The notes under the pieces were generated by a model. The model was not told where the DNA came from and did no database searches. It saw only the letters and a list, made by a program, of their open reading frames with translations. From an uncultured delta proteobacterium (GTDB lineage Bacteria > Desulfobacterota > Desulfovibrionia > Desulfovibrionales > Desulfovibrionaceae): a DNA stretch of 64,000 bases. How positions within the stretch are numbered: the stretch's first letter is position 1; each line of letters opens with the position of its first letter. The stretch lies in NCBI GenBank assembly GCA_903835685.1, contig CAILNX010000016.1:1-64000 (forward strand). Direction: 5' to 3'. The translations under genes were made by a program, and so were the position numbers. Positions 57,613-64,000 of the stretch are shown here, in pieces.

Positions 57613-57948
57613 TCAAGACCCGGTTCGGGTCTGCTTCAAGTCCTCGAACTTTTTGATGTGGATGTTGTGGTCCGGGAAGCGGGCCACGATGTCCAGACTC
57701 CCGCCCATGGCTTCCACGAATTTCCGCAGCGTGCTGACGTACATGTCGGCCCGCTTTTCCATTTTGGCGATGGAGGCCTGTCCGATGTGGAGCATTTGGG
57801 CCAGTTCTTCCTGGGAAAGCTGACGGGCCTTGCGCAGTTCCGCCAGGTCCATCTCCTCGTGGAGCAGCGCGGCCTTTTGCGTAGCCCGTTCCTGGGCTTC
57901 CAGGGGCATGGCCGCGCGGAGTTTCGAGAAAGAGTTCCTACCGGCCAT
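57613..57948 (-). CDS. XRE antitoxin of a decayed toxin-antitoxin locus
   Basis: The protein is 111 aa from ATG 57948 (AAAAAGGAGGCC). The N-terminus is basic; RATQKAALLHEEMDLAELRK, then ARQLSQEELAQMLHIGQASI and AKMEKRADMYVSTLRKFVEA, MGGSLDIVARFPD form the HigA2-like XRE fold. The upstream toxin is truncated, but the antitoxin looks complete. Confidence 0.88.
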   Translation of the reverse strand: MAGRNSFSKLRAAMPLEAQERATQKAALLHEEMDLAELRKARQLSQEELAQMLHIGQASIAKMEKRADMYVSTLRKFVEAMGGSLDIVARFPDHNIHIKKFEDLKQTRTGS

Positions 57949-57963
57949 GAAAGGCCTCCTTTT

Positions 57964-58152
57964 TCAACTTTGCACCCTGAATTCACGCATGTGCCCGTGT
58001 TTTGAGGACTCCACCCCGCTCGAATACGGAAACGGGAGATGAGGCCCGCGTGTTTCCAGGACATCGACCATCGCCGCAATGTCCTCTTGCTCGGAACCAA
58101 GCGTTTTCCACCAGGCCCCAAACTCGTCCGTGTACTCCACCGACCATGCCAT
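57964..58152 (-). pseudogene. RelE/HigB-type toxin, truncated
   Basis: Only 62 aa remain (WSVEYTDEFGAWWKTLGSEQ, EDIAAMVDVLETRGPHLPFP, then HMREFRVQS and a stop). Full-length members of this family continue for about 45 residues through the GRPxRIxYAFDP strand and C-terminal catalytic helix, which are missing here. The stop falls directly before the antitoxin ribosome site. The toxin is therefore expected to be inactive. The promoter is intact. Confidence 0.8.
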
Positions 58153-58158
58153 GGAAGG

Positions 58159-58186
58159 AATATATTCTCTTGAAGGAATATGTCAA
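58159..58186 (-). promoter_or_regulatory. Promoter of the decayed toxin-antitoxin locus
   Basis: On the minus strand TTGACA (58186-58181), 16 nt, TATATT (58164-58159), then 6 nt to ATG 58152. TATTCCTTCAAGAGAATATA contains an imperfect inverted repeat that could be an operator. Confidence 0.7.
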
Positions 58187-58280
58187 GACCCGCCCCCCCC
58201 TTGCGGGCCAAGCCCCCCCCGGGTATGTTACAGCTTTGTGACGAACGGCCGCACCCGGCCAGGACCTTCAAGGAGCGCCC

Positions 58281-58949
58281 ATGCCTGCCAACTTTTTCGC
58301 CCGGTACCTGTCCCGCGCGCCCATGCTCGGGCTTCTGGAGCACTACGAACCTGTGGCCAAGGGCATGGCCGTCATCGAGGAGGCCTTGGGCGGGTATCTG
58401 GCCAAGGGCATCAGCCGGGGGTTCACGGTGCTCACGGCCGAGCTGGACCGGGTGGAGGCCCAGGCGGACAAGATCAAGCGCAGCGTGCGCAACCATCTGC
58501 CCCGCTCCCTGTTCATGGCCGTGGACAAGACGCTTTTCCTCAACTATACCAGGGGACAGGACAACATCCTGGACCTAGCCCAGGACGCCCTGCACTGGCT
58601 GGCCATGCGGCCCATAACCGTGCCCGAGCAGTTCCGGGCCGACCTTCTGGACCTGCTGGCCAAGGTGAACAGCACCGTGTCCCTGCTCAAGCCCGCCCTG
58701 ACCGCCACCCTGGGCCTGGTGCACGGGGACAAGGTGGACCGCCTGGAGGCCAAGGAGATCTTCCACGACATCCGCCGCCGCCACCTCCTGGCCTCCAAGG
58801 CCAAGCACCGGCTGGTGGCCGCGCTGTACAACCAGGACACGGATTTCAAGGACATCCACCAGCTCATCCACTTCGTGGAGTTCCTGCACGAGATGAGCCA
58901 CAACGCCGAGGGCTGCGGGGACATCCTGCGGGCCATGATCGCCCGCTAG
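58281..58949 (+). CDS. DUF47 (PhoU-like) family protein
   Basis: The protein is 222 aa from ATG 58281 (AAGGAGCGCCC). The all-helical fold (FTVLTAELDRVEAQADKIKR, RQDNILDLAQDALHWLAM-like region, LEAKEIFHDIRRRHLLASKA, IHQLIHFVEFLHEMSHNAEG) matches DUF47, with metal-binding E/D pairs (AELDRVEAQAD) as in PhoU. Such proteins often sit with Pit phosphate transporters; none is adjacent here. Confidence 0.87.
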   Translation: MPANFFARYLSRAPMLGLLEHYEPVAKGMAVIEEALGGYLAKGISRGFTVLTAELDRVEAQADKIKRSVRNHLPRSLFMAVDKTLFLNYTRGQDNILDLAQDALHWLAMRPITVPEQFRADLLDLLAKVNSTVSLLKPALTATLGLVHGDKVDRLEAKEIFHDIRRRHLLASKAKHRLVAALYNQDTDFKDIHQLIHFVEFLHEMSHNAEGCGDILRAMIAR

Positions 58950-59034
58950 CTGGCCCCGATCCTTAAAGCGGGCGCGCACCCCGTGTTGACCGGCCAACCG
59001 TTCTGTGTCAGGTGAAAAAGGAGGAGGAACCCCT

Positions 59035-59886
59035 ATGCCCGCCCCATCCCCCCTGGACCAGGAAACCGAGTTTTTCCGCGCGGCCCGGGATGAAGACATC
59101 CTGATCATCCGGGAAAAGCCCCATTTCACCCAGCAGGTCAACGACCTGAACAATATCAGCGCCTTCGGCGGATTTCTCGACCTGGTGAACCAGACCAGCG
59201 AGGTCAAGGCCGTGGTCGCCTTGGGCGCGCCGGGCAAGACCGGAGCCCAGGAGTCCGTGGACTTCCTGCGCTCGGTCATCGAGTCCCGGCGCGAGGACTA
59301 CCTGCTGCTGCGGCTCTTCAACCTGGTGAACAATTTCGTCATGACCCTGACCGGCCTGGACAAGCTCACGGTGCACGCCGACCAGGGCCGGGTCTCCCTC
59401 TTCCACCTGGGTTTGAGCCTGGCCTACGACTACCGCATCGTGGCCGAGGACGCGGTGTTCGAGAACGCCTTCGCCGATCTGGGCATGGTGCCCAAAGGCG
59501 GGGCCGGGTACTTCATCTCCCGCATGCTGGGGACCAAGAAGGCCACCGAGGTCCTGCAATGGAGCCGGTTTACGGCCGAGGAGGCCCTGCACCTGGGCCT
59601 GGTGGACCGCCTGGTCCCGGCCGCGGACCTGGAGGAGGAGGTCCTCTCCCTCACCCGCATGCACTTAAAAAGGCCCGTGTCCACCCTGTTCGGCATCCGC
59701 AAGCTCTTGAAAAGCGACGCCAACGAGCTGGCCCGCAGCCTGGCCCTGGAGGACCAGATCATCCAGACCCGCCTGAACGCCCCGGACTTCAAGGCCTCCC
59801 TGGCCGAGTACCAGTCCTGCCGTTTCCTGACCGGACAGGGCGCCGAACATCCAGACCCACGGAAAAATCATACCCAGGCCTCTTGA
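59035..59886 (+). CDS. Enoyl-CoA hydratase/isomerase family protein (divergent)
   Basis: The protein is 283 aa from ATG 59035 (GGAGGAACCCC). The crotonase fold is clear in the second half: LSLAYDYRIVAEDAVFENAF, ADLGMVPKGGAGYFISRMLG, ATEVLQWSRFTAEEALHLGL and VDRLVPAADLEEEVL. The usual first oxyanion motif (FxAGAD) is absent; ALGAPGKTGAQESVDFLRSV replaces it, and the helix carrying the second oxyanion Gly is altered. It may be a polyketide-type or non-catalytic member. Substrate unknown. Confidence 0.8.
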   Translation: MPAPSPLDQETEFFRAARDEDILIIREKPHFTQQVNDLNNISAFGGFLDLVNQTSEVKAVVALGAPGKTGAQESVDFLRSVIESRREDYLLLRLFNLVNNFVMTLTGLDKLTVHADQGRVSLFHLGLSLAYDYRIVAEDAVFENAFADLGMVPKGGAGYFISRMLGTKKATEVLQWSRFTAEEALHLGLVDRLVPAADLEEEVLSLTRMHLKRPVSTLFGIRKLLKSDANELARSLALEDQIIQTRLNAPDFKASLAEYQSCRFLTGQGAEHPDPRKNHTQAS

Positions 59887-59961
59887 TGGAATATAGTTCC
59901 CAGGATAGGGTGCCAAAGCCATCCGCGGGCCGACGGCAATCTTTCCCCCCAGGAGACAGGC

Positions 59962-60903
59962 ATGAAACTCCACGACACCCTGCTTGAGACCGGGACCAAC
60001 GAATTCGAGATCATCGAGTTCTATATCGACGAGAACACCCCCCAGGGGCCGCACCGCCTGCACTTCGGGGTCAACGTGGTCAAGGTCATCGAGGTGGTGG
60101 AGGCCATGAAAGGGCTCGCGCCCTCGCCCTCGGCCCCGCACCCCAGCTTTCTGGGCGCGGTCCCCCTGCGCGACCTGGTCCTGCCCATCATCGACTTAAG
60201 CGTGTGGCTGGGCATCGACCGCATCCCCCAGCCCCACGAACTCATCATCGTCACCGAAATCCACCGCCGGGTGAACGGGTTCCTGGTCTCCGGCGTGGTC
60301 CAGATCCACCGCATGGGCTGGGGCGACGTCCAGCCCCCGGGCTCGGTCCTGGGCAGCCTGCCCGAGAACTGCGTGACCGGCATGGTCCGCATCGAGGACC
60401 GCTTCGTGCTCCTGGTGGACCTGGAGCAGCTCCTCACCGAACTCTCCCCGGACAAGGAAGTGGCCCACGCCGAGCCCCTGGTCCGCGAGGAACCGGCCAC
60501 GGTCCTGGTGGTGGACGACTCCTACGCCGTGCGTTTCATGCTGAACAACCTGTTCCTGGAGGCCGGGTTCAACGTGCACGTGGACACCAACGGCCTGGAG
60601 GCCTGGGAGCGCCTGACCCGGATCAAGGCCGACTGCGCGGCCGACGGCCTGCCCATCACCAGCCGCTTGAACGCCGTGGTGGCCGACGTGGAGATGCCCC
60701 AGATGGACGGGTACACCCTGACCCGCCAGATCAAGGAGGACCCGGACTTAAAAGCCCTGCCCGTGGTCATCTTCTCCTCGGTGATCACCGACAACATCCG
60801 GCACAAGGGCGAGGCCGTGGGCGCGGACGACCAGGTCAACAAGCCCGAGTTCAGCTCCCTGGCCTCCCGGGTCTCGGAGCTGATCCAGCAGCGCCGGGGC
60901 TAG
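59962..60903 (+). CDS. cheV: Chemotaxis protein CheV (CheW-REC)
   Basis: The protein is 313 aa from ATG 59962 (AGGAGACAGGC). The CheW domain spans ~1-165 (FGVNVVKVIEVVEAMKGLAP, VPLRDLVLPIIDLSVWLGID). The receiver domain spans ~175-305: ATVLVVDDSYAVRFMLNNLF, phospho-acceptor Asp242 in VVADVEMPQMDGYTL, VVIFSSVITD and the final Lys in QVNKPEF. CheV couples receptors to CheA and tunes the signal when phosphorylated. Single gene, followed directly by the GNAT gene (1 nt). Confidence 0.95.
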   Translation: MKLHDTLLETGTNEFEIIEFYIDENTPQGPHRLHFGVNVVKVIEVVEAMKGLAPSPSAPHPSFLGAVPLRDLVLPIIDLSVWLGIDRIPQPHELIIVTEIHRRVNGFLVSGVVQIHRMGWGDVQPPGSVLGSLPENCVTGMVRIEDRFVLLVDLEQLLTELSPDKEVAHAEPLVREEPATVLVVDDSYAVRFMLNNLFLEAGFNVHVDTNGLEAWERLTRIKADCAADGLPITSRLNAVVADVEMPQMDGYTLTRQIKEDPDLKALPVVIFSSVITDNIRHKGEAVGADDQVNKPEFSSLASRVSELIQQRRG

Positions 60904-60904
60904 C

Positions 60905-61387
60905 ATGCCTCTCCTCCTGCGCGATGCGCCCCGGCCCGAGGACGAGGCCGAGGTGCGCCGCATCGTGACCGCCACCGGCTTCTTCCACGACTTCGAGATC
61001 GAGGTGGCCGCCGAACTGGTGCGCGAACGCCTGGAAAAAGGCCTGGCCTCGGGCTACCGCTTCCTCTTTGCCGACCAGGGCGAAACCGTCCTGGGCTACG
61101 CCTGCTACGGCGAAATCGCCTGCACCATCGGCAGCTTCGACCTCTACTGGATCGCCGTGGACCCGGCCGCCCAAGGCCAGGGTCTGGGCCACGCGCTCAT
61201 GGCCGGGGTGGAGGCCGAGGTCCGCGCCCTGTCCGGCCGGGCGATCTACGCCGAAACCTCCTCCAAGCCCCAGTACCACCCCACCCGGGCCTTCTACGAA
61301 AAATTCGGCTTCACGGCCGTTGCCACCCTCCCGGACTTCTACGCCCCGGGCGACCACAAGATCATTTACTCCCGCCTGGTGGGGTAG
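60905..61387 (+). CDS. GNAT N-acetyltransferase
   Basis: The protein is 160 aa. Acetyl-CoA site in LYWIAVDPAAQGQGLGHALM (Q/R-x-x-G-x-G/A motif), preceded by VLGYACYGEIACTIGSFDLY and followed by AIYAETSSKPQYHPTRAFYE, KFGFTAVATLPDFYAPGDHK. All GNAT core motifs are present. The substrate is unknown. It starts 1 nt after cheV, so co-translation is likely, and ends 30 bp before copy 4 of the 143-bp element. Confidence 0.9.
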   Translation: MPLLLRDAPRPEDEAEVRRIVTATGFFHDFEIEVAAELVRERLEKGLASGYRFLFADQGETVLGYACYGEIACTIGSFDLYWIAVDPAAQGQGLGHALMAGVEAEVRALSGRAIYAETSSKPQYHPTRAFYEKFGFTAVATLPDFYAPGDHKIIYSRLVG

Positions 61388-61417
61388 CGCCCCGGGGCCT
61401 GCCCGGGCGCTGCACAC

Positions 61418-61560
61418 CCCCCCATTTTCTGCTTGACAACCCCTTCGATGACCCGGCGCTTTTATGGTCACAACTACCGGTGATCGAGGGGTGGGTACCC
61501 TGGCTGTACCCTAGCTCTACCCTATCCCAGGGGTGCTCCAGCGTGAGGGTCATTTTTTCC
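61418..61560 (+). repeat. 143-bp shared upstream element, copy 4 (before cargo locus 3)
   Basis: Same length and order as the others, differing from copy 2 at about three positions (for example ATTTTCTG for ATTTTAGG). It ends 126 nt before the cargo 3 start. A leader segment with ATGCGGTATG and GGGGCATTTTT (61622-61647) also resembles the cargo 1 leader. Confidence 0.92.
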
Positions 61561-61686
61561 ATCCTACGGTTGTTTCTTGGTTGAAAGGCCCGGGCCGAGT
61601 TCGGCGCGGGCCTGATATCAGGCATGCGGTATGTGTTGGGGCATTTTTCTTGCCAGCAACCGGAAACAGCAGTATGGAGAAAACAC

Positions 61687-62844
61687 ATGGACGATTGGCT
61701 GAACGAATCAAGCGGCGCGGATGATTTAAGTGTTGAGAATGCCGGGGAGAGCGATTTTGGGGCCAGCGATTTAGGCCCTTTGGATTCCGGGGAAATGGAC
61801 CCTGACCCGGGCCAGGAGAAGAAACCGATGCCGGATATGAGCGAAGAGCAGGACCCGGGCCTGGACGACCCGTATCAACCCCGGGTCTGGCCCAGGCAGC
61901 CGCACGGCTGGGAATACCTGCCCGGGTACATTGACTGGTCGGTCTGGGCCAAGGCCGAAAGCTGGGGCAAGGGCCGCAAGGCCGCCCAGGCCGACCTGGC
62001 CCCCGATGCCCTTGAGACCCTCGACGCCCAGGACCCGGCACCCCTGAATGAGGAAGACAATACCCCGCTCCCCGACTTGGAGCAGACGCCGACGCCCGAA
62101 CCGACGCCCGAACCTGTGGCCGAGCCTGCAACCGAACCTGTGGCCGAAACCGCGCCCGAGGCCACCACGGAAACCACCACCCTGCCCGAAGAGGACACGA
62201 CCGAACCGCCTGCCGATCAGACCGGGGACAGGGACGCGCCGGAACAGGCGGACCAGATCGGCACGGGCCAAGGGCTCGGCGGTGGCGGGGTTGGGGGCGG
62301 GTCTATCGGGGGCGTGTCTGGGGAGAGAGGCAAGGATGGGGGGGATGCTCCGAGTGGGAACGACCCAGAACCCAAATGGTATCTCCCGGTGAGAAACGGA
62401 AAGATCACTTCCCGGGTCGGCGACCCCAGGCCGCCGAGCGCGAACGGAGAGCCACGTGAGCACAAGGGCACGGACTATCAAAACGAGGGTCATGTGGACA
62501 AAACCGTCTATGCCCTGAGTGATGGCAAGGTGGAACAAATAGACCATGACCCACAAAGTGGGGACAAGGTGGTCATTCTCCTTCATAACGGTGATCGAGT
62601 GAGATATTTTCATACGGACGGAAAGGGCACCGGCTTGGAGAAAGGTGATCCGGTAGCGGGCGGCCAACCAATAGGCGAATACAACGATTCAGGGCACACC
62701 ACGGGAAAAGACGGCGGGAAAGCCCAAGTGGCCCATGTGCAGATCGAACTGAATGGGCAGAAAGATAATGTCGTGGACGCGGAACAATATCTCCGCGAGA
62801 AAAAGGCCGTGGAACCGCCGCATGATATACTTTGCGGTATTTGA
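61687..62844 (+). CDS. Cargo protein 3 with C-terminal M23-peptidase-like domain
   Basis: The protein is 385 aa from ATG 61687 (TATGGAGAAAACAC). It has no signal peptide. The start is MDDWLNESSG, similar to MDYW in the other cargo proteins and MDDFF in the scaffold-like protein; the EKTLGEWLYP motif is not evident. Residues ~20-225 are acidic, Pro/Glu/Thr-rich and disordered. Residues ~235-370 are LytM/M23-like: YLPVRNGKITSRVGDPRPPS, HKGTDY (His259, Asp263), VYALSDGKVEQIDHD, RVRYFHTDGKG and HVQIEL (350-355). In active M23 enzymes the last motif is HxH; here the second His is Gln352, so zinc binding may be lost. Predicted target: peptidoglycan. The C-terminal part is AT-richer. Confidence 0.82.
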   Translation: MDDWLNESSGADDLSVENAGESDFGASDLGPLDSGEMDPDPGQEKKPMPDMSEEQDPGLDDPYQPRVWPRQPHGWEYLPGYIDWSVWAKAESWGKGRKAAQADLAPDALETLDAQDPAPLNEEDNTPLPDLEQTPTPEPTPEPVAEPATEPVAETAPEATTETTTLPEEDTTEPPADQTGDRDAPEQADQIGTGQGLGGGGVGGGSIGGVSGERGKDGGDAPSGNDPEPKWYLPVRNGKITSRVGDPRPPSANGEPREHKGTDYQNEGHVDKTVYALSDGKVEQIDHDPQSGDKVVILLHNGDRVRYFHTDGKGTGLEKGDPVAGGQPIGEYNDSGHTTGKDGGKAQVAHVQIELNGQKDNVVDAEQYLREKKAVEPPHDILCGI

Positions 62845-62862
62845 GAAAATGGAGGAATACGC

Positions 62863-63705
62863 ATGAAATCCTTCGGCATGATACTGCTGTTTCTCCTCTG
62901 TCTCTGGCCATCTCTCTCCATCGCCCAAGAATATGACCCCGTCCCGGGCCAAATATGGCGCGATCCCACCCTGGGCATGGAGTTCGTCTGGATTCCTCCC
63001 GGGTGCTTCATCATGGGCTCGAACAGGACGATGCGGGAGTTTCGCACGGACAAACCGGCCCACAAGGTCTGCCTGGACGGGTTCTGGATGGGCCGGTACG
63101 AGGTGACCAACAAGCAGTACCGTGCCTACTACCCCAGGCACGACAGCGGGAATATCAAGGGCCTATCCTTGAACGGCGACCGACAGCCAGTGGTCAACGA
63201 CACCTGGAGCCACGCCCGGGATTTCGCCCGCTGGCTGTCGGACAAAAGCGGAAAACACATCGACCTGCCCACCGAGGCCCAGTGGGAGTATGCGGCCCGG
63301 GCCGGAACCACCGGGCCGTGGTATTTTGGCGACGACTCCCCCTGTCTGTATGAAAACCTTGCGGATCGTTTGGTTGATGCAATCCCAGCCTACAGAAGCA
63401 GCGTGGAATGCAACGACGGATACGCCGCGACCGCCCCGGTGGGAAGTTACGCCCCCAATCCTTTCGGATTGTATGACATGTTGGGTAATGTTGCGGAAAA
63501 ATGCCTGGATTCAGAGGATTCAGAGGCGTATAAAAAACATGCCCTGAACAATCCCGTGGTGCTGGACCCCGCCCGGGAGGATCACATCTCGCGGGGCAGT
63601 TGCTATATCTGCGCTTTTAACGACATGGCCACCACATTTCGCGCGTTGACCGGCACGGACGACTGGAGCTGGTCCAGCGGCTTCCGCCTGGTGCGCAAGA
63701 AATAA
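62863..63705 (+). CDS. Secreted FGE/SUMF1-domain protein, partner of cargo 3
   Basis: The protein is 280 aa from ATG 62863 (AATGGAGGAATACGC), 18 nt after cargo 3. The signal peptide ends LSIAQ. The mature protein is a formylglycine-generating-enzyme-like (sulfatase-modifying factor) fold: FVWIPPGCFIMGSNRTMREF, DGFWMGRYEVTNKQYRAYYP, IDLPTEAQWEYAARAGTTGP, APNPFGLYDMLGNVAEKCLD and SRGSCYICAFNDMATTFRAL. WE replaced by AEK in the GNVWEW motif suggests divergence. Such domains appear as adaptors or immunity proteins beside secreted toxins; here the role is inferred from the neighbour. Confidence 0.85.
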   Translation: MKSFGMILLFLLCLWPSLSIAQEYDPVPGQIWRDPTLGMEFVWIPPGCFIMGSNRTMREFRTDKPAHKVCLDGFWMGRYEVTNKQYRAYYPRHDSGNIKGLSLNGDRQPVVNDTWSHARDFARWLSDKSGKHIDLPTEAQWEYAARAGTTGPWYFGDDSPCLYENLADRLVDAIPAYRSSVECNDGYAATAPVGSYAPNPFGLYDMLGNVAEKCLDSEDSEAYKKHALNNPVVLDPAREDHISRGSCYICAFNDMATTFRALTGTDDWSWSSGFRLVRKK

Positions 63706-64000
63706 GGAATGAGACCGGGGCTGTGCCCCTATGGATGGAGATGGCAGAAAACGAACCGCAGAAGCGGTCCAGGAACTGAAAGATACTGAAGATGATGAAG
63801 TCCATGAGGCTAATATCTTGCCGCTTTCCTATGTTTCAACTAAACAGTCCGTATGGCCTATTTAATCGCAAAGGGGTGGCAAAATGGCTCCGGCTATTTC
63901 GCACTTGCATCAAAATCCTTGCGAGATCACCTGATATCCCCGAACATGGGACAGCCCACGACTATTACCTTGGATTTTGGCCTCATTTTTTATACGCTTC
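63706..64000. other. Window end without a recognised gene
   Basis: This 295-bp stretch is less GC-rich than the rest and holds only short open frames. I see no terminator, repeat or start signal I can defend. A gene beginning beyond 64000 cannot be excluded. Confidence 0.5.

Noticed and set aside
1341-61560. Antisense open frame of ~45 codons (TLTLEHPWDRVELGYSQGTH) through all four copies of the 143-bp element
   Set aside because: The differences between copies mostly change the amino acid, the start codon is not conserved, and no ribosome site exists. DNA-level conservation explains the shared peptide.
63706-64000. Start of a further cargo or transposase gene
   Set aside because: The composition is lower in GC, but no frame longer than ~30 codons with a start signal is visible.

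Overview
The DNA is strongly GC-rich with G/C-dominated third codon positions. The alternative (siroheme-derived) heme genes ahbC, hemB and ahbD, an AhbA/AhbB-type siroheme decarboxylase, CheV and many small periplasmic binding proteins suggest a sulfate-reducing deltaproteobacterium of the Desulfovibrio type. That assignment is inference from gene content. I saw no rRNA, tRNA, CRISPR array, integrase or transposase.

Layout. 0-2.1 kb: an accessory locus on the minus strand (cytoplasmic 'cargo' gene plus a secreted partner) behind a 143-bp element, then an XRE regulator. 2.2-9.3 kb: periplasmic binding proteins, a TPR protein, a 652-aa unknown, higBA, wrbA and a LigB-type dioxygenase. 9.9-11.5 kb: a detached three-gene phage-like replication/DNA-binding module with its own operator-bearing promoter. 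11.5-28 kb: ordinary chromosome (diguanylate cyclase-PilZ, SPOR, J-domain, YkgJ, CoA-binding, M24 peptidase, hicB/hicAB, uvrC, rpe, AhbA/B, alpha/beta hydrolase, ahbD, hemB, ahbC). 28.2-30.8 kb: a second cargo locus (cargo plus Sel1 lipoprotein). 30.9-51.5 kb: a complete podovirus-type head/tail operon resembling Bordetella phage BPP-1 (TerS, TerL, portal, Bbp19, scaffold-like, capsid, Bbp16, tail tube, nozzle, internal virion proteins, fibres) with no integrase, repressor or lysis cassette. 51.6-61.4 kb: a RelE-type toxin-antitoxin pair, dctA with a sigma-54 promoter, a multi-PAS sigma-54 activator, a decayed toxin-antitoxin locus, a DUF47 protein, a crotonase, cheV and a GNAT gene. 61.4-63.7 kb: a third cargo locus (M23-like cargo plus secreted FGE-domain protein).

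The most interesting signal links the dispersed parts. One 143-bp element, the same length in all four copies and nearly identical, stands in front of the virion operon and of each of the three cargo loci. Two cargo proteins also carry short motifs found in the phage scaffold-like protein (EKTLGEWLYPD versus EKTMGELLYPD at the scaffold C-terminus; FNPDTGEPI versus FNPDTGEAI). Each cargo has a GC-rich conserved front, a more AT-rich unique C-terminal part and a neighbouring exported protein. My inference is a domesticated, GTA-like podovirus particle whose regulon includes capsid-targeted effector-like proteins with candidate immunity partners.

A second pattern is regulatory. Six independent promoters of toxin-antitoxin or XRE genes all place the -10 hexamer exactly 6 nt before the start codon, which predicts leaderless mRNAs. 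A third is a family of AT-rich palindromic elements 3' of host and phage genes alike, which argues that the phage genes have been resident for a long time.
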